Origin: Halomonas alimentaria
GTDB lineage: Bacteria > Pseudomonadota > Gammaproteobacteria > Pseudomonadales > Halomonadaceae
Reading direction: 5' to 3'
Length of the DNA: 64,000 nucleotides
Assembly: GCF_009902005.1 (NCBI RefSeq)
Contig: NZ_WUTT01000001.1
Location: 3,070,829 to 3,134,828 of the forward strand
Shown here: positions 32,405 through 43,252 of the stretch, one piece after another
Layout: the number at the start of each line of letters is the position of its first letter
Numbering within the stretch: position 1 is the first letter of the stretch
Notes under the pieces: model-generated
Database searches by the model: none
The model's input: the letters and a program-made list of their open reading frames with translations, nothing else
What the model was told of the DNA's origin: nothing
Made by a program: the position numbers and the translations under genes

Positions 32405-33217
32405 ATGAATCGTATCGACCAACGCTTCGCCGAACTCAAGTCCCAGGGACGCCGTGCACTGATTCCCTATATCACCGCCGGCGACCCGTCGCCCGAGCAC
32501 ACCGTGGGGTTCATGCATGCTCTGGTGGAGGCGGGGGCCGACGTCATCGAGCTGGGGGTGCCGTTCTCCGACCCCATGGCCGACGGTCCGGTAATCCAGA
32601 AGGCGTGCGAGCGAGCGCTCAAGCATGGCGTGCGGCTGAGTCACCTGTTCGAGATGGTGCGCGAGTTCCGCCAGACCGACACCACCACCCCGGTGGTGCT
32701 GATGGGCTACCTCAACCCCATGGAGCGCATCGGCCTGGCTGCCTTCTCCGAGCAGGCCGCGGCGGCCGGCGTGGACGGCGTGCTGGCGGTGGACATGCCT
32801 CCGGAGGAGGCCGAGGAGCTCGGGCCGCTGCTCAAGTCCCACGGGCTTGCCTCGATCTTCCTCGTCGCGCCTACCACTTCCGAGGAGCGGGCCGCTACAA
32901 TATGTGCCCATGGCGAGGGCTATCTCTACTACGTCTCGCTCAAGGGCGTCACCGGCTCCGCCATCCTCAATGCGGCGGATGTGGCCGAGCATCTGGCGCC
33001 GCTGCGGCGCATGACCGATCTGCCGCTGTGCGTGGGCTTCGGCATCCGCGACGGCGCCTCCGCCGCCGAGGTGGGCAAGGTGGCCGACGGCGTCATCGTC
33101 GGCTCGGCGCTGGTCAGCCGTATTGCCGCCAATGCCGAGACGCCCGAGGCGATTCCCGCCGAGCTCAAGGCGGTATTGGGTGAGATGCGTCAGGCCCTGG
33201 ACGCCCTGGGCGCTTGA
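32405..33217 (+). CDS. trpA: Tryptophan synthase alpha chain
   Basis: TIM-barrel subunit releasing indole from indole-3-glycerol phosphate and channelling it to TrpB. The 270-aa product starts [20 protein letters not shown]. The signature [19 protein letters not shown] holds the catalytic Glu and Asp, and GFGIRDG binds phosphate. ATG 32390, abutting the trpB stop, is an alternative start adding MTGQT. trpBA stand between trpF and accD. Confidence 0.96.
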   Translation: MNRIDQRFAELKSQGRRALIPYITAGDPSPEHTVGFMHALVEAGADVIELGVPFSDPMADGPVIQKACERALKHGVRLSHLFEMVREFRQTDTTTPVVLMGYLNPMERIGLAAFSEQAAAAGVDGVLAVDMPPEEAEELGPLLKSHGLASIFLVAPTTSEERAATICAHGEGYLYYVSLKGVTGSAILNAADVAEHLAPLRRMTDLPLCVGFGIRDGASAAEVGKVADGVIVGSALVSRIAANAETPEAIPAELKAVLGEMRQALDALGA

Positions 33218-33290
33218 GCCTCGCCACACGAATCGATCCATGCATCCGGGCCCTTCCCGGGTGCCGACACGAACACGGACCCTTTCTGAC

Positions 33291-34334
<1,044 letters not shown>

Positions 34335-34341
34335 CGCCTCC

Positions 34342-35610
34342 ATGAACGAGGCGCTGCCCACCACCCTGGACGCCTGGCTGGCCCGGCTCGAGGCCGCCCA
34401 TCCCGTGGGGATCGACCTCGGCCTCGAGCGCGTGGCCGAGGTCGCCCGGCGCATGGGGCTGCTGGCTGACCGCCTGGCCGGGCGGGTCATCACCGTGGCC
34501 GGCACCAACGGCAAGGGCTCCACGGTGGCCCTGCTGGAGGCACTTGCCCGCGCTCATGGCCTGACCACGGCGACCTACACCTCTCCCCACCTGATCCGCT
34601 ACAACGAGCGGCTGCGCCTCGATGGCGCCGAGGCCGACGATGCGACGCTGATCGCCGGCTTCGAGGCGGTGGAGACGGCGCGCCTGGCCGGCGATCCGGT
34701 AAGCCTGACCTACTTCGAGGTGGGCACCCTGGGGGCGCTGTGGGCGATCTCGCAGCGACCTCCCGACCTCGCCATCCTCGAGGTGGGGCTCGGTGGTCGG
34801 CTCGACGCGGTGAACGTGATCGATCCCGACGTGGCGGTAGTGACCACCGTGGCCCAGGATCACGCCGCCTTCCTGGGGACCGACCTCGAGCAGATCGGTC
34901 GCGAGAAGGCCGGTATCATGCGCCCCGGACGCCCCGCGGTGCTGGGCAGCACCACGTTGCCTGCCAGCGTGCGGGAGGTCGCCGAGGCACTGGGTGCCCC
35001 CGTCTACGCCCTGGGCGAGGCCTACGCCTGGGATCCCACTCTTCCCGATCCCGGCCTGCCCCTGGATAATGCCGCCACGGCGCTCCAGGCCTTGAGCCTG
35101 GCCGGAGTGACTCTGGAGGCTGAGGCGTGCCGGCGAGCACTTTCCGAGGTGTGCCTGCCGGGGCGCATGCAGTGGTGGGGCCAGTGGTGCCTGGACGTCG
35201 GTCACAATCCCCACGCGGCCGGCTATCTGGCCGACCGGTTGCGGGCCAGCCCCGGCTGCGGGCGTACCCTGGCGCTGCTGGCCATGCTCGGCGACAAGGA
35301 CGCTCCCGGCGTGATCGCCGCCCTGGCGCCGGTCGTTGATGGCTGGGTGGCGGCGAGCCTGACCGGTGAGCGGGCGCGCAGCGCCGATGAGCTGGCCGAA
35401 CACCTCGAGGAACAGGGCGAGCGCGTCCTGCATCGCGCCGCCTCGCCCGGCCAAGCGGCTGCCTGGCTGGCCAGCCGACTGGAAGCCGAGGACCGGGTGC
35501 TGGTGTGTGGTTCCTTCTTCACGGTGGGTGAGGTGCTGCAATGGCTGGCGAGTCACGCCCGACCGGGTCAGACTGACACGGACGAGAGCTCCAGGGAGGT
35601 AGCCCCGTGA
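34342..35610 (+). CDS. folC: Folylpolyglutamate/dihydrofolate synthase
   Basis: Adds glutamate to dihydropteroate and to folates. The 422-aa product (the E. coli length) has the ATP loop TVAGTNGKGST near residue 50, TYTSPHLIRYNERL, and the Mur-ligase-type VGLGGRLDAVN. ATG 34342 is chosen on family length; ATGs at 34306/34309 overlapping accD are possible. The stop overlaps the GTG of the SPOR gene (GTGA). Confidence 0.94.
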   Translation: MNEALPTTLDAWLARLEAAHPVGIDLGLERVAEVARRMGLLADRLAGRVITVAGTNGKGSTVALLEALARAHGLTTATYTSPHLIRYNERLRLDGAEADDATLIAGFEAVETARLAGDPVSLTYFEVGTLGALWAISQRPPDLAILEVGLGGRLDAVNVIDPDVAVVTTVAQDHAAFLGTDLEQIGREKAGIMRPGRPAVLGSTTLPASVREVAEALGAPVYALGEAYAWDPTLPDPGLPLDNAATALQALSLAGVTLEAEACRRALSEVCLPGRMQWWGQWCLDVGHNPHAAGYLADRLRASPGCGRTLALLAMLGDKDAPGVIAALAPVVDGWVAASLTGERARSADELAEHLEEQGERVLHRAASPGQAAAWLASRLEAEDRVLVCGSFFTVGEVLQWLASHARPGQTDTDESSREVAP

Positions 35611-36230
35611 AGTACGGTATGCGAGAGCGTCTCAGCGGCGCGGTGATCCTGATCGCCCTGGCGGTGATCTTCGTGCCCATGCTGTTCGATGAGCCGGCAC
35701 CCCGGGACGATCGCCCCGAGCCGGTACTGAGTATCGACACCCCTATCGAGGTCGAGCGCCACGATGTTCCCGAGCCGGTGCCGCCGGCCAGCCTGGCGGA
35801 GTCGGGCCCGTCCGACGAGATTCCCGAGCCCGATACCCGGCTCACGCCCGACGACGAGGCGAACCCTGCCCCGCTGGCCACATCGGAGCCTGCCGTCGAC
35901 CCCATCGCCGAGCTGGCGCGGGCCGCCGACCAGCGCCTGGCCGAAAGCGCTTCCGCCTCCGGCCAGGGCGACGCCGAGGCGGTGGAGAGTGCCGTGTCAG
36001 GGGGCGAGTGGGCCGTTCAGGTGGGCAGCTTCGGGCAGCAGGCCAACGTCGAGCGGTTGCTGAATCAGCTGCGCGACGAGGGCTTCAGCGCCTACAGCCG
36101 TCCGCGCGGCAACGACCTCACCACCGTCTACGTGGGACCCTTCGCCAGCTCCGAGGCCGGCGAGCGAGCGGTCGGCGAGGTCAAGAATCGCGTCAACCTG
36201 CAGGGACTGCTGGTGCGGGTGAGGGAGTGA
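35607..36230 (+). CDS. SPOR-domain cell division protein (DedD-like)
   Basis: 207-aa inner-membrane protein with a short cytoplasmic N-terminus and one transmembrane helix (about 10-28). A long Pro/Asp-rich periplasmic linker leads to a C-terminal SPOR domain (about 130-207, WAVQVGSFGQQANVERLLNQ) that binds denuded glycan at the septum. It stands between folC and cvpA exactly like dedD of E. coli. The GTG start overlaps the folC stop, and cvpA begins 1 nt after its stop. Confidence 0.9.
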   Translation: MKYGMRERLSGAVILIALAVIFVPMLFDEPAPRDDRPEPVLSIDTPIEVERHDVPEPVPPASLAESGPSDEIPEPDTRLTPDDEANPAPLATSEPAVDPIAELARAADQRLAESASASGQGDAEAVESAVSGGEWAVQVGSFGQQANVERLLNQLRDEGFSAYSRPRGNDLTTVYVGPFASSEAGERAVGEVKNRVNLQGLLVRVRE

Positions 36231-36231
36231 C

Positions 36232-36813
36232 ATGACCCTGACCTGGCTCGACTGGACCTTCATCGCGCTGCTCGCGGTCACCGGGATCACCGGCCTGCTG
36301 CGTGGCCTTGTGCGTGAGGCACTGGGCCTGGCGGCCTGGGTCGTCGCCCTGCTGGCGGCACGCGTGCTGGCGCAGCCGGTGGCCGACCTGCTGGCCGGGG
36401 TCATCGACAGCGCCGATGGCCGCCTGGTGCTGGCCTTCGTGCTGGTGATACTGGGCGTGGTACTGGCCTGCGGCATCATCATTCGCCTGCTGCAGGCCGC
36501 CGTGGAGTGGGTCGGCATGGGGCTGGTCAATCGGTTGCTGGGGGCCGCCTTCGGGGTGGCCAAGGGGGCGGCGATCCTGGTGCTGGTGACCATCGTGATC
36601 GGCCTGACACCCCTCGCCCGGCTCGAGGCCTGGCAGGGTGCGATGCTGCGTCCGCATCTCGAGCAGCTGCGTGACTGGGCGGTGAGCCACTTCGAGGCCT
36701 GGGATGGCCGGATTCCCGAGGCGCCAGCGTCGCTCGGCGAGCTCTCCCTGCCGGGCGCCAAGCCGGCCGAGGACGCCACGCCCGACAGCGAGACGACGCC
36801 CTCCGACAGATGA
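36232..36813 (+). CDS. cvpA: Colicin V production family protein CvpA
   Basis: 193-aa inner-membrane protein with four to five hydrophobic segments and the family start TWLDWTFIALLAVTGITGLLRG. Homologues affect colicin V export, envelope homeostasis and biofilm; the exact mechanism is not settled. The C-terminus is a soluble Pro/Asp-rich tail. It is upstream of purF as in enterobacteria, but here repeat copy D separates them. Confidence 0.93.
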   Translation: MTLTWLDWTFIALLAVTGITGLLRGLVREALGLAAWVVALLAARVLAQPVADLLAGVIDSADGRLVLAFVLVILGVVLACGIIIRLLQAAVEWVGMGLVNRLLGAAFGVAKGAAILVLVTIVIGLTPLARLEAWQGAMLRPHLEQLRDWAVSHFEAWDGRIPEAPASLGELSLPGAKPAEDATPDSETTPSDR

Positions 36814-36819
36814 ATTCCG

Positions 36820-36850
36820 GGCGCCGCCCCTGCGGGGCGCGGCGTCTCTA
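36820..36850 (+). terminator. Possible terminator after cvpA
   Basis: CGCCGCCCC/GGGGC(g)CGGCG stem with a 3-nt loop and one bulge, followed by TCTCT; weak. Confidence 0.35.
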
Positions 36851-36892
36851 CAAGCAAGTTCCAGTCAGGACTAGCGCAGTTACACAAAGCAA

Positions 36893-37002
36893 GGGGCGCT
36901 GGGGGTAAGCCGAAGAGGAGGTCCTACGCCAGGGAAGGCGTCGGTAGCGTACAGGGAGGTATTCACAGCGCCTCCTCGCAGGCTTGCCGCCAGACCAGCC
37001 CC
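36893..37002 (+). repeat. Structured intergenic repeat, copy D
   Basis: 110 bp, sense to purF, ending 67 nt before its start and beginning 79 nt after cvpA. P1 is GGGGC/GCCCC, P2 GGGGTAAGCC/GGCTTGCC (one G-T wobble), P3 GAGGAGG/CCTCCTC. P4 is ACGCC-AGGGAA-GGCGT, with the closing A-T pair lost, and P5 is TAC/GTA. Confidence 0.92.
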
Positions 37003-37069
37003 GAGCTACCTGCGATAGCCTGGCTACCAGTCAAGGCAAGTAAGTACCAGCAAAGCGAGGTAAGGTGGA

Positions 37070-38590
37070 ATGTGCGGTATCGTGGGCCTGATGGCCAAGC
37101 AGGCGGTGAACCAGGGCATCTATGACGCCCTGACGGTGCTCCAGCATCGCGGACAGGACGCCGCCGGCATGATGACCTGGCATGAGGGCCGCTTCCTGCT
37201 GCGCAAGAGCAACGGGCTGGTGCGGGATGTCTTCCACACTCGACACATGGCGCGCCTCAAGGGCAGCCTGGGTATCGGCCACGTCCGCTATCCCACCGCC
37301 GGATCCTCCAGCGAGGCGGAATCTCAGCCGTTCTACGTCAACTCCCCCTACGGCATCGCCCTGGCTCACAACGGCAACCTGACCAACTCCGATCAGCTCA
37401 AACAGGAGCTGTTCTCCTCCGATCTGCGGCATATCAACACCAGCTCCGACTCCGAGGTGCTGCTCAACGTCTTCGCCCACGAGCTGGGCAAGCAGGGGCT
37501 GCACCTGGGGCCGGGTGACGTCTTCGACGCGGTGCGACGCGTGCACCGGCGCTGCAAGGGCGGCTACGCCTCGGTGGCGATCATCAACGGCGTCGGCCTG
37601 GTGGCCTTCCGCGACCCTCATGGCATCCGCCCGGTGGTGTTCGGCACCCGAGACGAGGGCGCCGGCCAGGAGGTGATGATCGCCTCCGAATCGGTGGCCC
37701 TCGACGTGGGTGGCTTCGAGCTGCATCGCGACCTGGCCCCGGGCGAGGCGATCTTCGTCGACATGGACGGCGAGATTCACACCCAGCAGTGCGCCGATGC
37801 CCCGCAGCTGACCTCCTGCATCTTCGAGCACGTCTACCTGGCGCGCCCCGACTCGATCCTCGATGGCGCCTACGTCTACGGCACCCGCATGCAGATGGGC
37901 CGCAAGCTGGGCGATCGCATCCAGAGCGAGTGGCCGGATCACGACATCGATGTGGTGATCCCGATCCCCGACACCTCGCGCACCTCGGCGCTGGAGCTCG
38001 CCCAGCACCTCGGCGTGACCTACCGCGAGGGCTTCATGAAGAACCGCTACATCGGGCGGACCTTCATCATGCCGGGCCAGACCCAGCGCCGGAAATCGGT
38101 GCGCCAGAAGCTCAATGCCATCGGCATCGAGTTCAAGGGCAAGAACGTGCTGCTGGTCGACGACTCCATCGTGCGCGGCACCACCTGCCGGCAGATCATC
38201 CAGATGGCCCGCGAGGCCGGGGCGCGCAAGGTCTATTTCGCCTCCGCTGCGCCGCCGGTGCGCTACCCCAATGTCTACGGCATCGACATGCCGGCGGCCG
38301 GCGAGCTGATCGCCCACGGGCGCAGCGAGGCCGAGGTGGGCGAGCTGATCGGCGCCGACCGCATCTTCTATCAGGATCTCGAGGACCTGAAGGCGGCCTG
38401 TCGCGAGGTCAATCCCAATCTCGAGGCCTTCGACTGCTCGGTGTTCGATGGCAACTACGTGACCGGTGATATCGACGACGCCTACCTGGCGGCGCTGGAG
38501 GCCTCACGAAATGACGACGCCAAGCAGCAGAGTGCCGGTGACCATGCGCTGGTCGGCACCCACAATCTCGAAGACGATATCGACGACTGA
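37070..38590 (+). CDS. purF: Amidophosphoribosyltransferase
   Basis: First committed step of purine synthesis: PRPP plus glutamine to phosphoribosylamine. The 506-aa product has an N-terminal Ntn glutaminase domain with nucleophile Cys2 (MCGIVGLM), then a phosphoribosyltransferase domain with the PRPP loop [13 protein letters not shown] near residue 365. There is no N-terminal propeptide, as in the E. coli type. A PurR-type operator was not recognised upstream. Confidence 0.97.
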   Translation: MCGIVGLMAKQAVNQGIYDALTVLQHRGQDAAGMMTWHEGRFLLRKSNGLVRDVFHTRHMARLKGSLGIGHVRYPTAGSSSEAESQPFYVNSPYGIALAHNGNLTNSDQLKQELFSSDLRHINTSSDSEVLLNVFAHELGKQGLHLGPGDVFDAVRRVHRRCKGGYASVAIINGVGLVAFRDPHGIRPVVFGTRDEGAGQEVMIASESVALDVGGFELHRDLAPGEAIFVDMDGEIHTQQCADAPQLTSCIFEHVYLARPDSILDGAYVYGTRMQMGRKLGDRIQSEWPDHDIDVVIPIPDTSRTSALELAQHLGVTYREGFMKNRYIGRTFIMPGQTQRRKSVRQKLNAIGIEFKGKNVLLVDDSIVRGTTCRQIIQMAREAGARKVYFASAAPPVRYPNVYGIDMPAAGELIAHGRSEAEVGELIGADRIFYQDLEDLKAACREVNPNLEAFDCSVFDGNYVTGDIDDAYLAALEASRNDDAKQQSAGDHALVGTHNLEDDIDD

Positions 38591-38601
38591 GGGCGACCCG
38601 C

Positions 38602-39813
38602 ATGCACGATGAACACGATTCCGCGTCGTCCTGGGCACTCGAGACGCTGGCGATCCGTGCCGGTCACGACCGTACCGGCGAGCAGGAACACGGCGAACCG
38701 ATCTTCCCCACCTCGAGCTTCGTCTACGGCAGTGCCGCCGAGGCGGCACGCAAGTTCAGCGGCGAGGAGCCCGGCAACATCTACTCGCGCTTCACCAATC
38801 CCACGGTGCGCACCTTCGAGCGTCGCCTGGCGGCGCTGGAGGGGGGAGAGCGCTGCGTGGCCACCAGTTCAGGGATGGCGGCGATCCTCTCCACGGCGCT
38901 GGCGCTGCTCAAGGCGGGTGACGAGATCGTCGCCTCGCGCTCGCTGTTTGGCTCCACGGTAAGCCTGTTCGACAAGTACCTGGGCAAGCTGGGCATCACC
39001 ACTCGCTATGTGGAGCTCTCGGACCTCGCGGCCTGGGAGGCGGCAATCACGCCGGCGACGAAGCTGCTGTTCGCCGAGACGCCCTCCAACCCGCTCTCCG
39101 AGGTGGTGGATATCGCCGCCCTGGCCGAGATCGCCCATCGCCACGACGCCTGGCTTGCCATCGACAACTGCTTCCTGACCCCGGCGCTGCAGCGCCCCCT
39201 GGCCCTGGGGGCCGACCTGGTGATCCACTCCGCCACCAAGTACCTGGACGGGCAGGGCAGGGCGATCGGCGGTGCCGTGGTGGGGCGCGAGGCCGAGCTG
39301 GAGGAGGTGTTCGGGGTGGTGCGCACCTGCGGCCCCTGCCTGAGCCCCTTCAACGCCTGGATCTTCACCAAGGGCCTCGAGACCCTCGAGCTGCGCATGC
39401 GCGCCCACTGCGCCAACGCCCAGGCCCTGGCCGAGTGGCTCGAGGCACATCCTGCGGTGGCCCGGGTCCACTACAGCGGTCTCGCGAGCCATCCCCAGCA
39501 CGCCCTGGCGGCCCGCCAGCAGCGCGGCTTCGGTGCGGTGCTGGGGTTCGAGGTGAAGGGCAGCGAGGCCGAGGGCAGCCGCGCGGCGGCCTGGTCGGTG
39601 ATCGATGCCACCCGACTGCTCTCGATCACCGGCAACCTGGGCGACGTGAAGAGCACCATCACGCATCCCGCCACCACCACCCACGGGCGCCTCTCCCACG
39701 CCCAGAAGTCGGCTGCCGGTATCACCGAGGGGCTGATTCGCGTGGCGGTGGGGCTCGAGGCCCTCGACGATATCCGCAGCGACCTCGCTCGTGGACTCGA
39801 CGCCCTGGTCTGA
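38602..39813 (+). CDS. metZ: O-succinylhomoserine sulfhydrylase
   Basis: PLP enzyme making homocysteine directly from O-succinylhomoserine and sulfide. The 403-aa product has a Cys/Met-metabolism PLP fold with SSGMAAILST and the PLP Lys in HSATKYLDGQGR. Position after purF matches Pseudomonas metZ and favours this over cystathionine gamma-synthase. It starts 11 nt after purF, so they are co-transcribed; a terminator follows. Confidence 0.93.
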   Translation: MHDEHDSASSWALETLAIRAGHDRTGEQEHGEPIFPTSSFVYGSAAEAARKFSGEEPGNIYSRFTNPTVRTFERRLAALEGGERCVATSSGMAAILSTALALLKAGDEIVASRSLFGSTVSLFDKYLGKLGITTRYVELSDLAAWEAAITPATKLLFAETPSNPLSEVVDIAALAEIAHRHDAWLAIDNCFLTPALQRPLALGADLVIHSATKYLDGQGRAIGGAVVGREAELEEVFGVVRTCGPCLSPFNAWIFTKGLETLELRMRAHCANAQALAEWLEAHPAVARVHYSGLASHPQHALAARQQRGFGAVLGFEVKGSEAEGSRAAAWSVIDATRLLSITGNLGDVKSTITHPATTTHGRLSHAQKSAAGITEGLIRVAVGLEALDDIRSDLARGLDALV

Positions 39814-39836
39814 CCCGACGCTCTTCGTGTCCGCCT

Positions 39837-39878
39837 GACGCCCGTGCCGCGACTGCCGGCACGGGCGTCGTTGTCTCC
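39837..39878 (+). terminator. Terminator of purF-metZ
   Basis: A 13-bp perfect stem (39837-39849 with 39857-39869), then TTGTCTCC. Confidence 0.75.
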
Positions 39879-39994
39879 ACCGCGGTGTCCCGCAACCAGC
39901 GGTTTTTCCGAACGCAGCATTCGGCATTATTCAGCGGACTCGAACGGTCGGCTCGGGTAGGCTGTCCTGCATCGAGAACGGCCCGGGAGGGACC

Positions 39995-40546
39995 ATGTGG
40001 CGTAATACCAACCAAGGCTGGGGACTGATCAGCATCCTGCTGCACTGGATCCTGGCGGTCGTCATCATCGGCCTGTTCATCCTGGGCTGGTGGATGACCG
40101 ACCTGGGCTACTACGACCCCTGGTACAACCTTGGCCCCTGGTGGCATCGCTCGCTGGGCATGTTGGTGCTTTTCGCCACCCTGCTGCGGATGGTCTGGCG
40201 CCTGGTCAACCCGACACCACGGGCCCTGGGGCACCCGCTCGAGCGGGCCGCGGCCCATCTGGGGCATCTCGCGCTCTACGTGCTGATGCTGGTGGTGCTG
40301 GTCAGCGGTTACCTGATCTCCACCGCCGACGGCAAGGGCATCGCGGTCTTCGATTGGTTCACGGTGCCTGCGCTGATCAGTGACCTGCCCAACCAGGCCA
40401 GCCTGGCCGGCGAGGTGCACTGGTACTCTGCCCTGGTCTTGATGATCCTGGCCGCGGGCCACGCCGCCGCGGCCCTCAAGCACCATGTCATCGATCGCCA
40501 CCCGGTACTCAAGCGAATGATCGACCCGCGAGTGAGCCGGCGCTGA
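39995..40546 (+). CDS. Cytochrome b561 family protein
   Basis: 183-aa inner-membrane di-heme cytochrome b (CybB type) with four helices and paired His residues (LLHWIL near the N-terminus, WWHRSLG, HLALYV and EVHWYSALV with ILAAGHAAAALKHH). These proteins transfer electrons from quinol; several are superoxide:quinone oxidoreductases. GGGAGG precedes the ATG. It is 52 nt upstream of yceI, a pairing seen widely in proteobacteria, which suggests a shared role. Confidence 0.93.
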   Translation: MWRNTNQGWGLISILLHWILAVVIIGLFILGWWMTDLGYYDPWYNLGPWWHRSLGMLVLFATLLRMVWRLVNPTPRALGHPLERAAAHLGHLALYVLMLVVLVSGYLISTADGKGIAVFDWFTVPALISDLPNQASLAGEVHWYSALVLMILAAGHAAAALKHHVIDRHPVLKRMIDPRVSRR

Positions 40547-40598
40547 CCGGTTGCTCAGCAACTATTCCATACTTCCCCGCACCATAAGGAGTCTACGT

Positions 40599-41183
40599 AT
40601 GTTCAAGAAGACCGCTATCGCCGCCGCCCTGAGCGCCACCGCCCTGGTGGGTGTCAGCCAGGCCCAGGCCGCCGACTATGCCATCGACATCGACGGCCAG
40701 CATGCCTTCGTGCAGTTCAAGATCAGCCACCTGGGCTTCTCCTACCTCCTCGGCAGCTTCGAGAAGTTCGACGGCAGCTTCCAGTATGATCCGGAGAACC
40801 TCGAGGACGCCGGTGCCCAGCTCGAGGTCCAGGTCGACAGCCTCAACTCCAACCACGCCGAGCGCGACAAGCACATCCTCAGCGATGATTTCCTGGACGC
40901 GGGCGAGTACCCCACTGCCACCTTCGAGTCCACCGGATTCGAGCCGACCGGCGAAGGTGAAGGCGTGCTGACCGGTGAGCTGACCCTGCACGGCGAGACC
41001 AACCAGGTCGAGATGCCGGTTACCCTGCTGGGCGAGGGCGAGGACCCCTGGGGCAACTACCGTGCCGGCTTCGAGGGCAGCACCACTCTGGAGCTTGCCG
41101 ATTATGGCATCGACATGAGCGCCTTCCCCGAAGCGATGCACGAGCTTGAGCTCTATGTCACCTTCGAGGGCATCCGCCAGTAA
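40599..41183 (+). CDS. yceI: YceI family periplasmic protein
   Basis: 194-aa lipocalin-like beta-barrel that binds polyisoprenoids in characterised relatives. The signal peptide is MFKKTAIAAALSATALVGVS, cleaved after QAQA, and the mature protein begins ADYAIDIDGQHAFVQFKI. The core is SNHAERDKHILSDDFLDA and the end is LELYVTFEGIRQ. AAGGAG lies upstream of the ATG. It is probably co-transcribed with the cytochrome b561 gene and has a strong terminator downstream. Confidence 0.94.
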   Translation: MFKKTAIAAALSATALVGVSQAQAADYAIDIDGQHAFVQFKISHLGFSYLLGSFEKFDGSFQYDPENLEDAGAQLEVQVDSLNSNHAERDKHILSDDFLDAGEYPTATFESTGFEPTGEGEGVLTGELTLHGETNQVEMPVTLLGEGEDPWGNYRAGFEGSTTLELADYGIDMSAFPEAMHELELYVTFEGIRQ

Positions 41184-41215
41184 GGCGTGATCCTTTCGGG
41201 CCACGGCCCGTGTCC

Positions 41216-41254
41216 GCGAGCACCCCCGGTACGCCGGGGGTGCTCGCGTTTGTC
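41216..41254 (+). terminator. Terminator after yceI
   Basis: A 14-bp perfect stem (41216-41229 with 41234-41247), loop TACG, then GTTTGTC. Confidence 0.85.
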
Positions 41255-41298
41255 ATGGAAGCTAGAATAGCTCGCCCTTCCCTCGCCCCGGAGTGATC

Positions 41299-42651
41299 GT
41301 GACCCAACCCAGAGACGACAGTGTGCCCCTCGGTGTGACCCTCTGGCGCCAGACCTGGCCCATGGCCATCGGCGTGCTGGCGCTGCTCGGCTTCCAACTG
41401 GTGGACAGCGCCTTCATCGCCCGGCTGGGCACCTCGCAGCTGGCTGCCCAGTCCTTCACCTTCCCGCTGAGCTTCCTGATCATCGGTGTGCAGGTGGGCA
41501 TGGGGATCGCCATCGCCGCGCTGATCTCCCGCTCCCTGGGTGCCGGCGAGGCCGCCCGCGCAAGGCGCCTGGGCAGCCTGGTGCTGCTGCTGGGAGCCGT
41601 GGTCATCGGCTTGCTCTCGCTGGCGCTGTGGGCCCTGCAGGCGCCGATATTCGCCAGTCTGGGTGCCGATGCGTCGGCTCTCGAGCTGATCCGCGGCTAC
41701 TGGGCACCCCAGCTGCTTGCCGCCTGGCTGGGGGCGGCCCTCTATTTCGGTTACAGCCTGTTCCGGGCCCATGGCAATACCCGGCTGCCGGGCACCATGA
41801 TGGTGGTGACCAGCCTGGTGAACCTGGTGCTCGACCCGCTGCTGATCTTCGGGGTGGGGTCCTGGGAGGGGCTGGGGCTGCCCGGTGCCGCCTGGGCCAC
41901 GGCGATCGCCTTCGGCGTGGGGCTGGGGGTGCTGGGCTGGCGTATCGGCGAGACCGACTGGCTGGCGCGGGAAGGCCTGCTCGAGGAGTTGCGCGCCTCG
42001 GCGCGGCCCTTCGCCGGCATCGCCGGGCCGGCCATGGTCAGCCAGCTGATGCCGCCGCTGGCGGCTATGCTCGCGATTGCCGTGGTGGCGAGCCTGGGCG
42101 AGGCCCAGGTGGCCGCGTGGGGCCTGGCCAGTCGTCTGGAGACCCTGTCGCTGATGGTGGTGCTGGCCATGACCATGTCGCTGCCGCCCTGGCTGGGGCG
42201 CTGTTATGGCGCCGGCGACTGGGCCCAGATCCATCGCCTGATGCGCCTGGCGCTGCGGGGCATCGTCGCCTGGCAGCTGCTCCTGGGCCTGGTGATGGCC
42301 GCGGCTGCCCCCTGGGTGGCGCTGGCGCTATCCGGCAATCCCGAGGTGCGCGACGACCTGGCGCTGCTGATCCGTTTCCTGCTGCCCAGCTACGCGGCAC
42401 TCGGCGTGTGCATGATCGTGGTCTCGGCGGGCAACGCCTTGGGTTGGCCGCTGCGTGCCATGCTGATGTCAGGGGCGCGGCTGTTCATCTTCTACCTGCC
42501 CTGTCTGGCGCTGGGTGCCTGGCTGGGTGGGCTCCTCGGCCTGGCCGTCGGCGCCGCCATCGGCAACCTGATGGCCGGTCTCGCCGCCTGGGGAGTCCTG
42601 CGGCGCATCCTGGCCAGTCCGCGGCGGCGCCCGCTGGAGGAGGCCGCCTGA
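41299..42651 (+). CDS. MATE-family multidrug efflux pump (first)
   Basis: 450-aa, 12-helix Na+- or H+-coupled exporter of the MATE/NorM family: two six-helix halves, with GFQLVDSAFIARLGTSQLAA at the start of the first half and FRAHGNTRLPGTMMV typical of the family. GTG 41299 has GGAG 5 nt upstream; GTG 41293 is the alternative. Substrates cannot be predicted. It is convergent with the XRE-cupin gene; both stop codons sit in one hairpin. Confidence 0.92.
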   Translation: MTQPRDDSVPLGVTLWRQTWPMAIGVLALLGFQLVDSAFIARLGTSQLAAQSFTFPLSFLIIGVQVGMGIAIAALISRSLGAGEAARARRLGSLVLLLGAVVIGLLSLALWALQAPIFASLGADASALELIRGYWAPQLLAAWLGAALYFGYSLFRAHGNTRLPGTMMVVTSLVNLVLDPLLIFGVGSWEGLGLPGAAWATAIAFGVGLGVLGWRIGETDWLAREGLLEELRASARPFAGIAGPAMVSQLMPPLAAMLAIAVVASLGEAQVAAWGLASRLETLSLMVVLAMTMSLPPWLGRCYGAGDWAQIHRLMRLALRGIVAWQLLLGLVMAAAAPWVALALSGNPEVRDDLALLIRFLLPSYAALGVCMIVVSAGNALGWPLRAMLMSGARLFIFYLPCLALGAWLGGLLGLAVGAAIGNLMAGLAAWGVLRRILASPRRRPLEEAA

Positions 42652-42668
42652 GGCGGGCGCCTCAGGCG
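42645..42668. terminator. Shared hairpin with both stop codons
   Basis: Perfect 11-bp arms CGCCTGAGGCG/CGCCTCAGGCG with a 2-nt spacer. The left arm contains the TGA of the MATE gene, the right arm the TGA of the XRE-cupin gene. There is no T-tract; it may serve as a bidirectional end. Confidence 0.5.
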
Positions 42669-43252
42669 TGATGCAGCTCCTGGCCGCCGTCCGAGAAGCC
42701 GGGCGGGGTATTGGCGCTGACGATTACGCACTCCGCCTCGCCCGGGTTGCGGAAGCGGTGAGGCAGTCGGGAGTCGAAGTAGTAGGCGTCGCCCACGCCG
42801 AGCACCTCGCTCTCGCCGTTGACGGTGATCTCGATCTCGCCGGCCACCACCACGCCGCCTTCCTCACCGGCGTGCTCGAGCATCTCCTCGCCAGTATCCG
42901 CCCCCGGGGGGTAGCGCTCATGGATGATCGACATGTGCCGCTCGGGGCGCCGTGCTGCGACCAGACGAAACGAAAGGCGGCCGTCACCGATCTCGGTGAG
43001 TTCCCGGGCTCGGTAGAACATCTTGGGAGCGCTGAGCTCGTCGCCGGCGAAGAAGGCGCTGATCGATACCGGCAGGGCGTCGAGGATCTTCTTCAGGGAA
43101 CTCACCGAGGGGCTGACGCTGTTCTGCTCGATCAGCGAGATGGTGCTGTTGGTCACGCCGCCGCGCTTGGCCAGCTCGCGCTGGGAGAGGCCGCGGGCCA
43201 GGCGCAACTGGCGCAGCCGGCCGCCCACGTCGAATCCGCTTTCCGCTTGCAT
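42662..43252 (-). CDS. XRE-cupin transcriptional regulator (PuuR-like)
   Basis: 196-aa regulator: an N-terminal Cro/CI helix-turn-helix (about 10-65, LSQRELAKRGGVTNSTISLI) and a C-terminal cupin sensor domain (about 115-190, GVVVAGEIEITVNGESEVL, YYFDSRLPHRFRN). ATG 43252 is chosen; the longer frame adds an unrelated N-terminus. Relatives control polyamine or amino-acid use. It is divergent from the molybdenum cofactor operon across 192 nt, so control of that operon is possible but unproven. Confidence 0.9.
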   Translation of the reverse strand: MQAESGFDVGGRLRQLRLARGLSQRELAKRGGVTNSTISLIEQNSVSPSVSSLKKILDALPVSISAFFAGDELSAPKMFYRARELTEIGDGRLSFRLVAARRPERHMSIIHERYPPGADTGEEMLEHAGEEGGVVVAGEIEITVNGESEVLGVGDAYYFDSRLPHRFRNPGEAECVIVSANTPPGFSDGGQELHHA

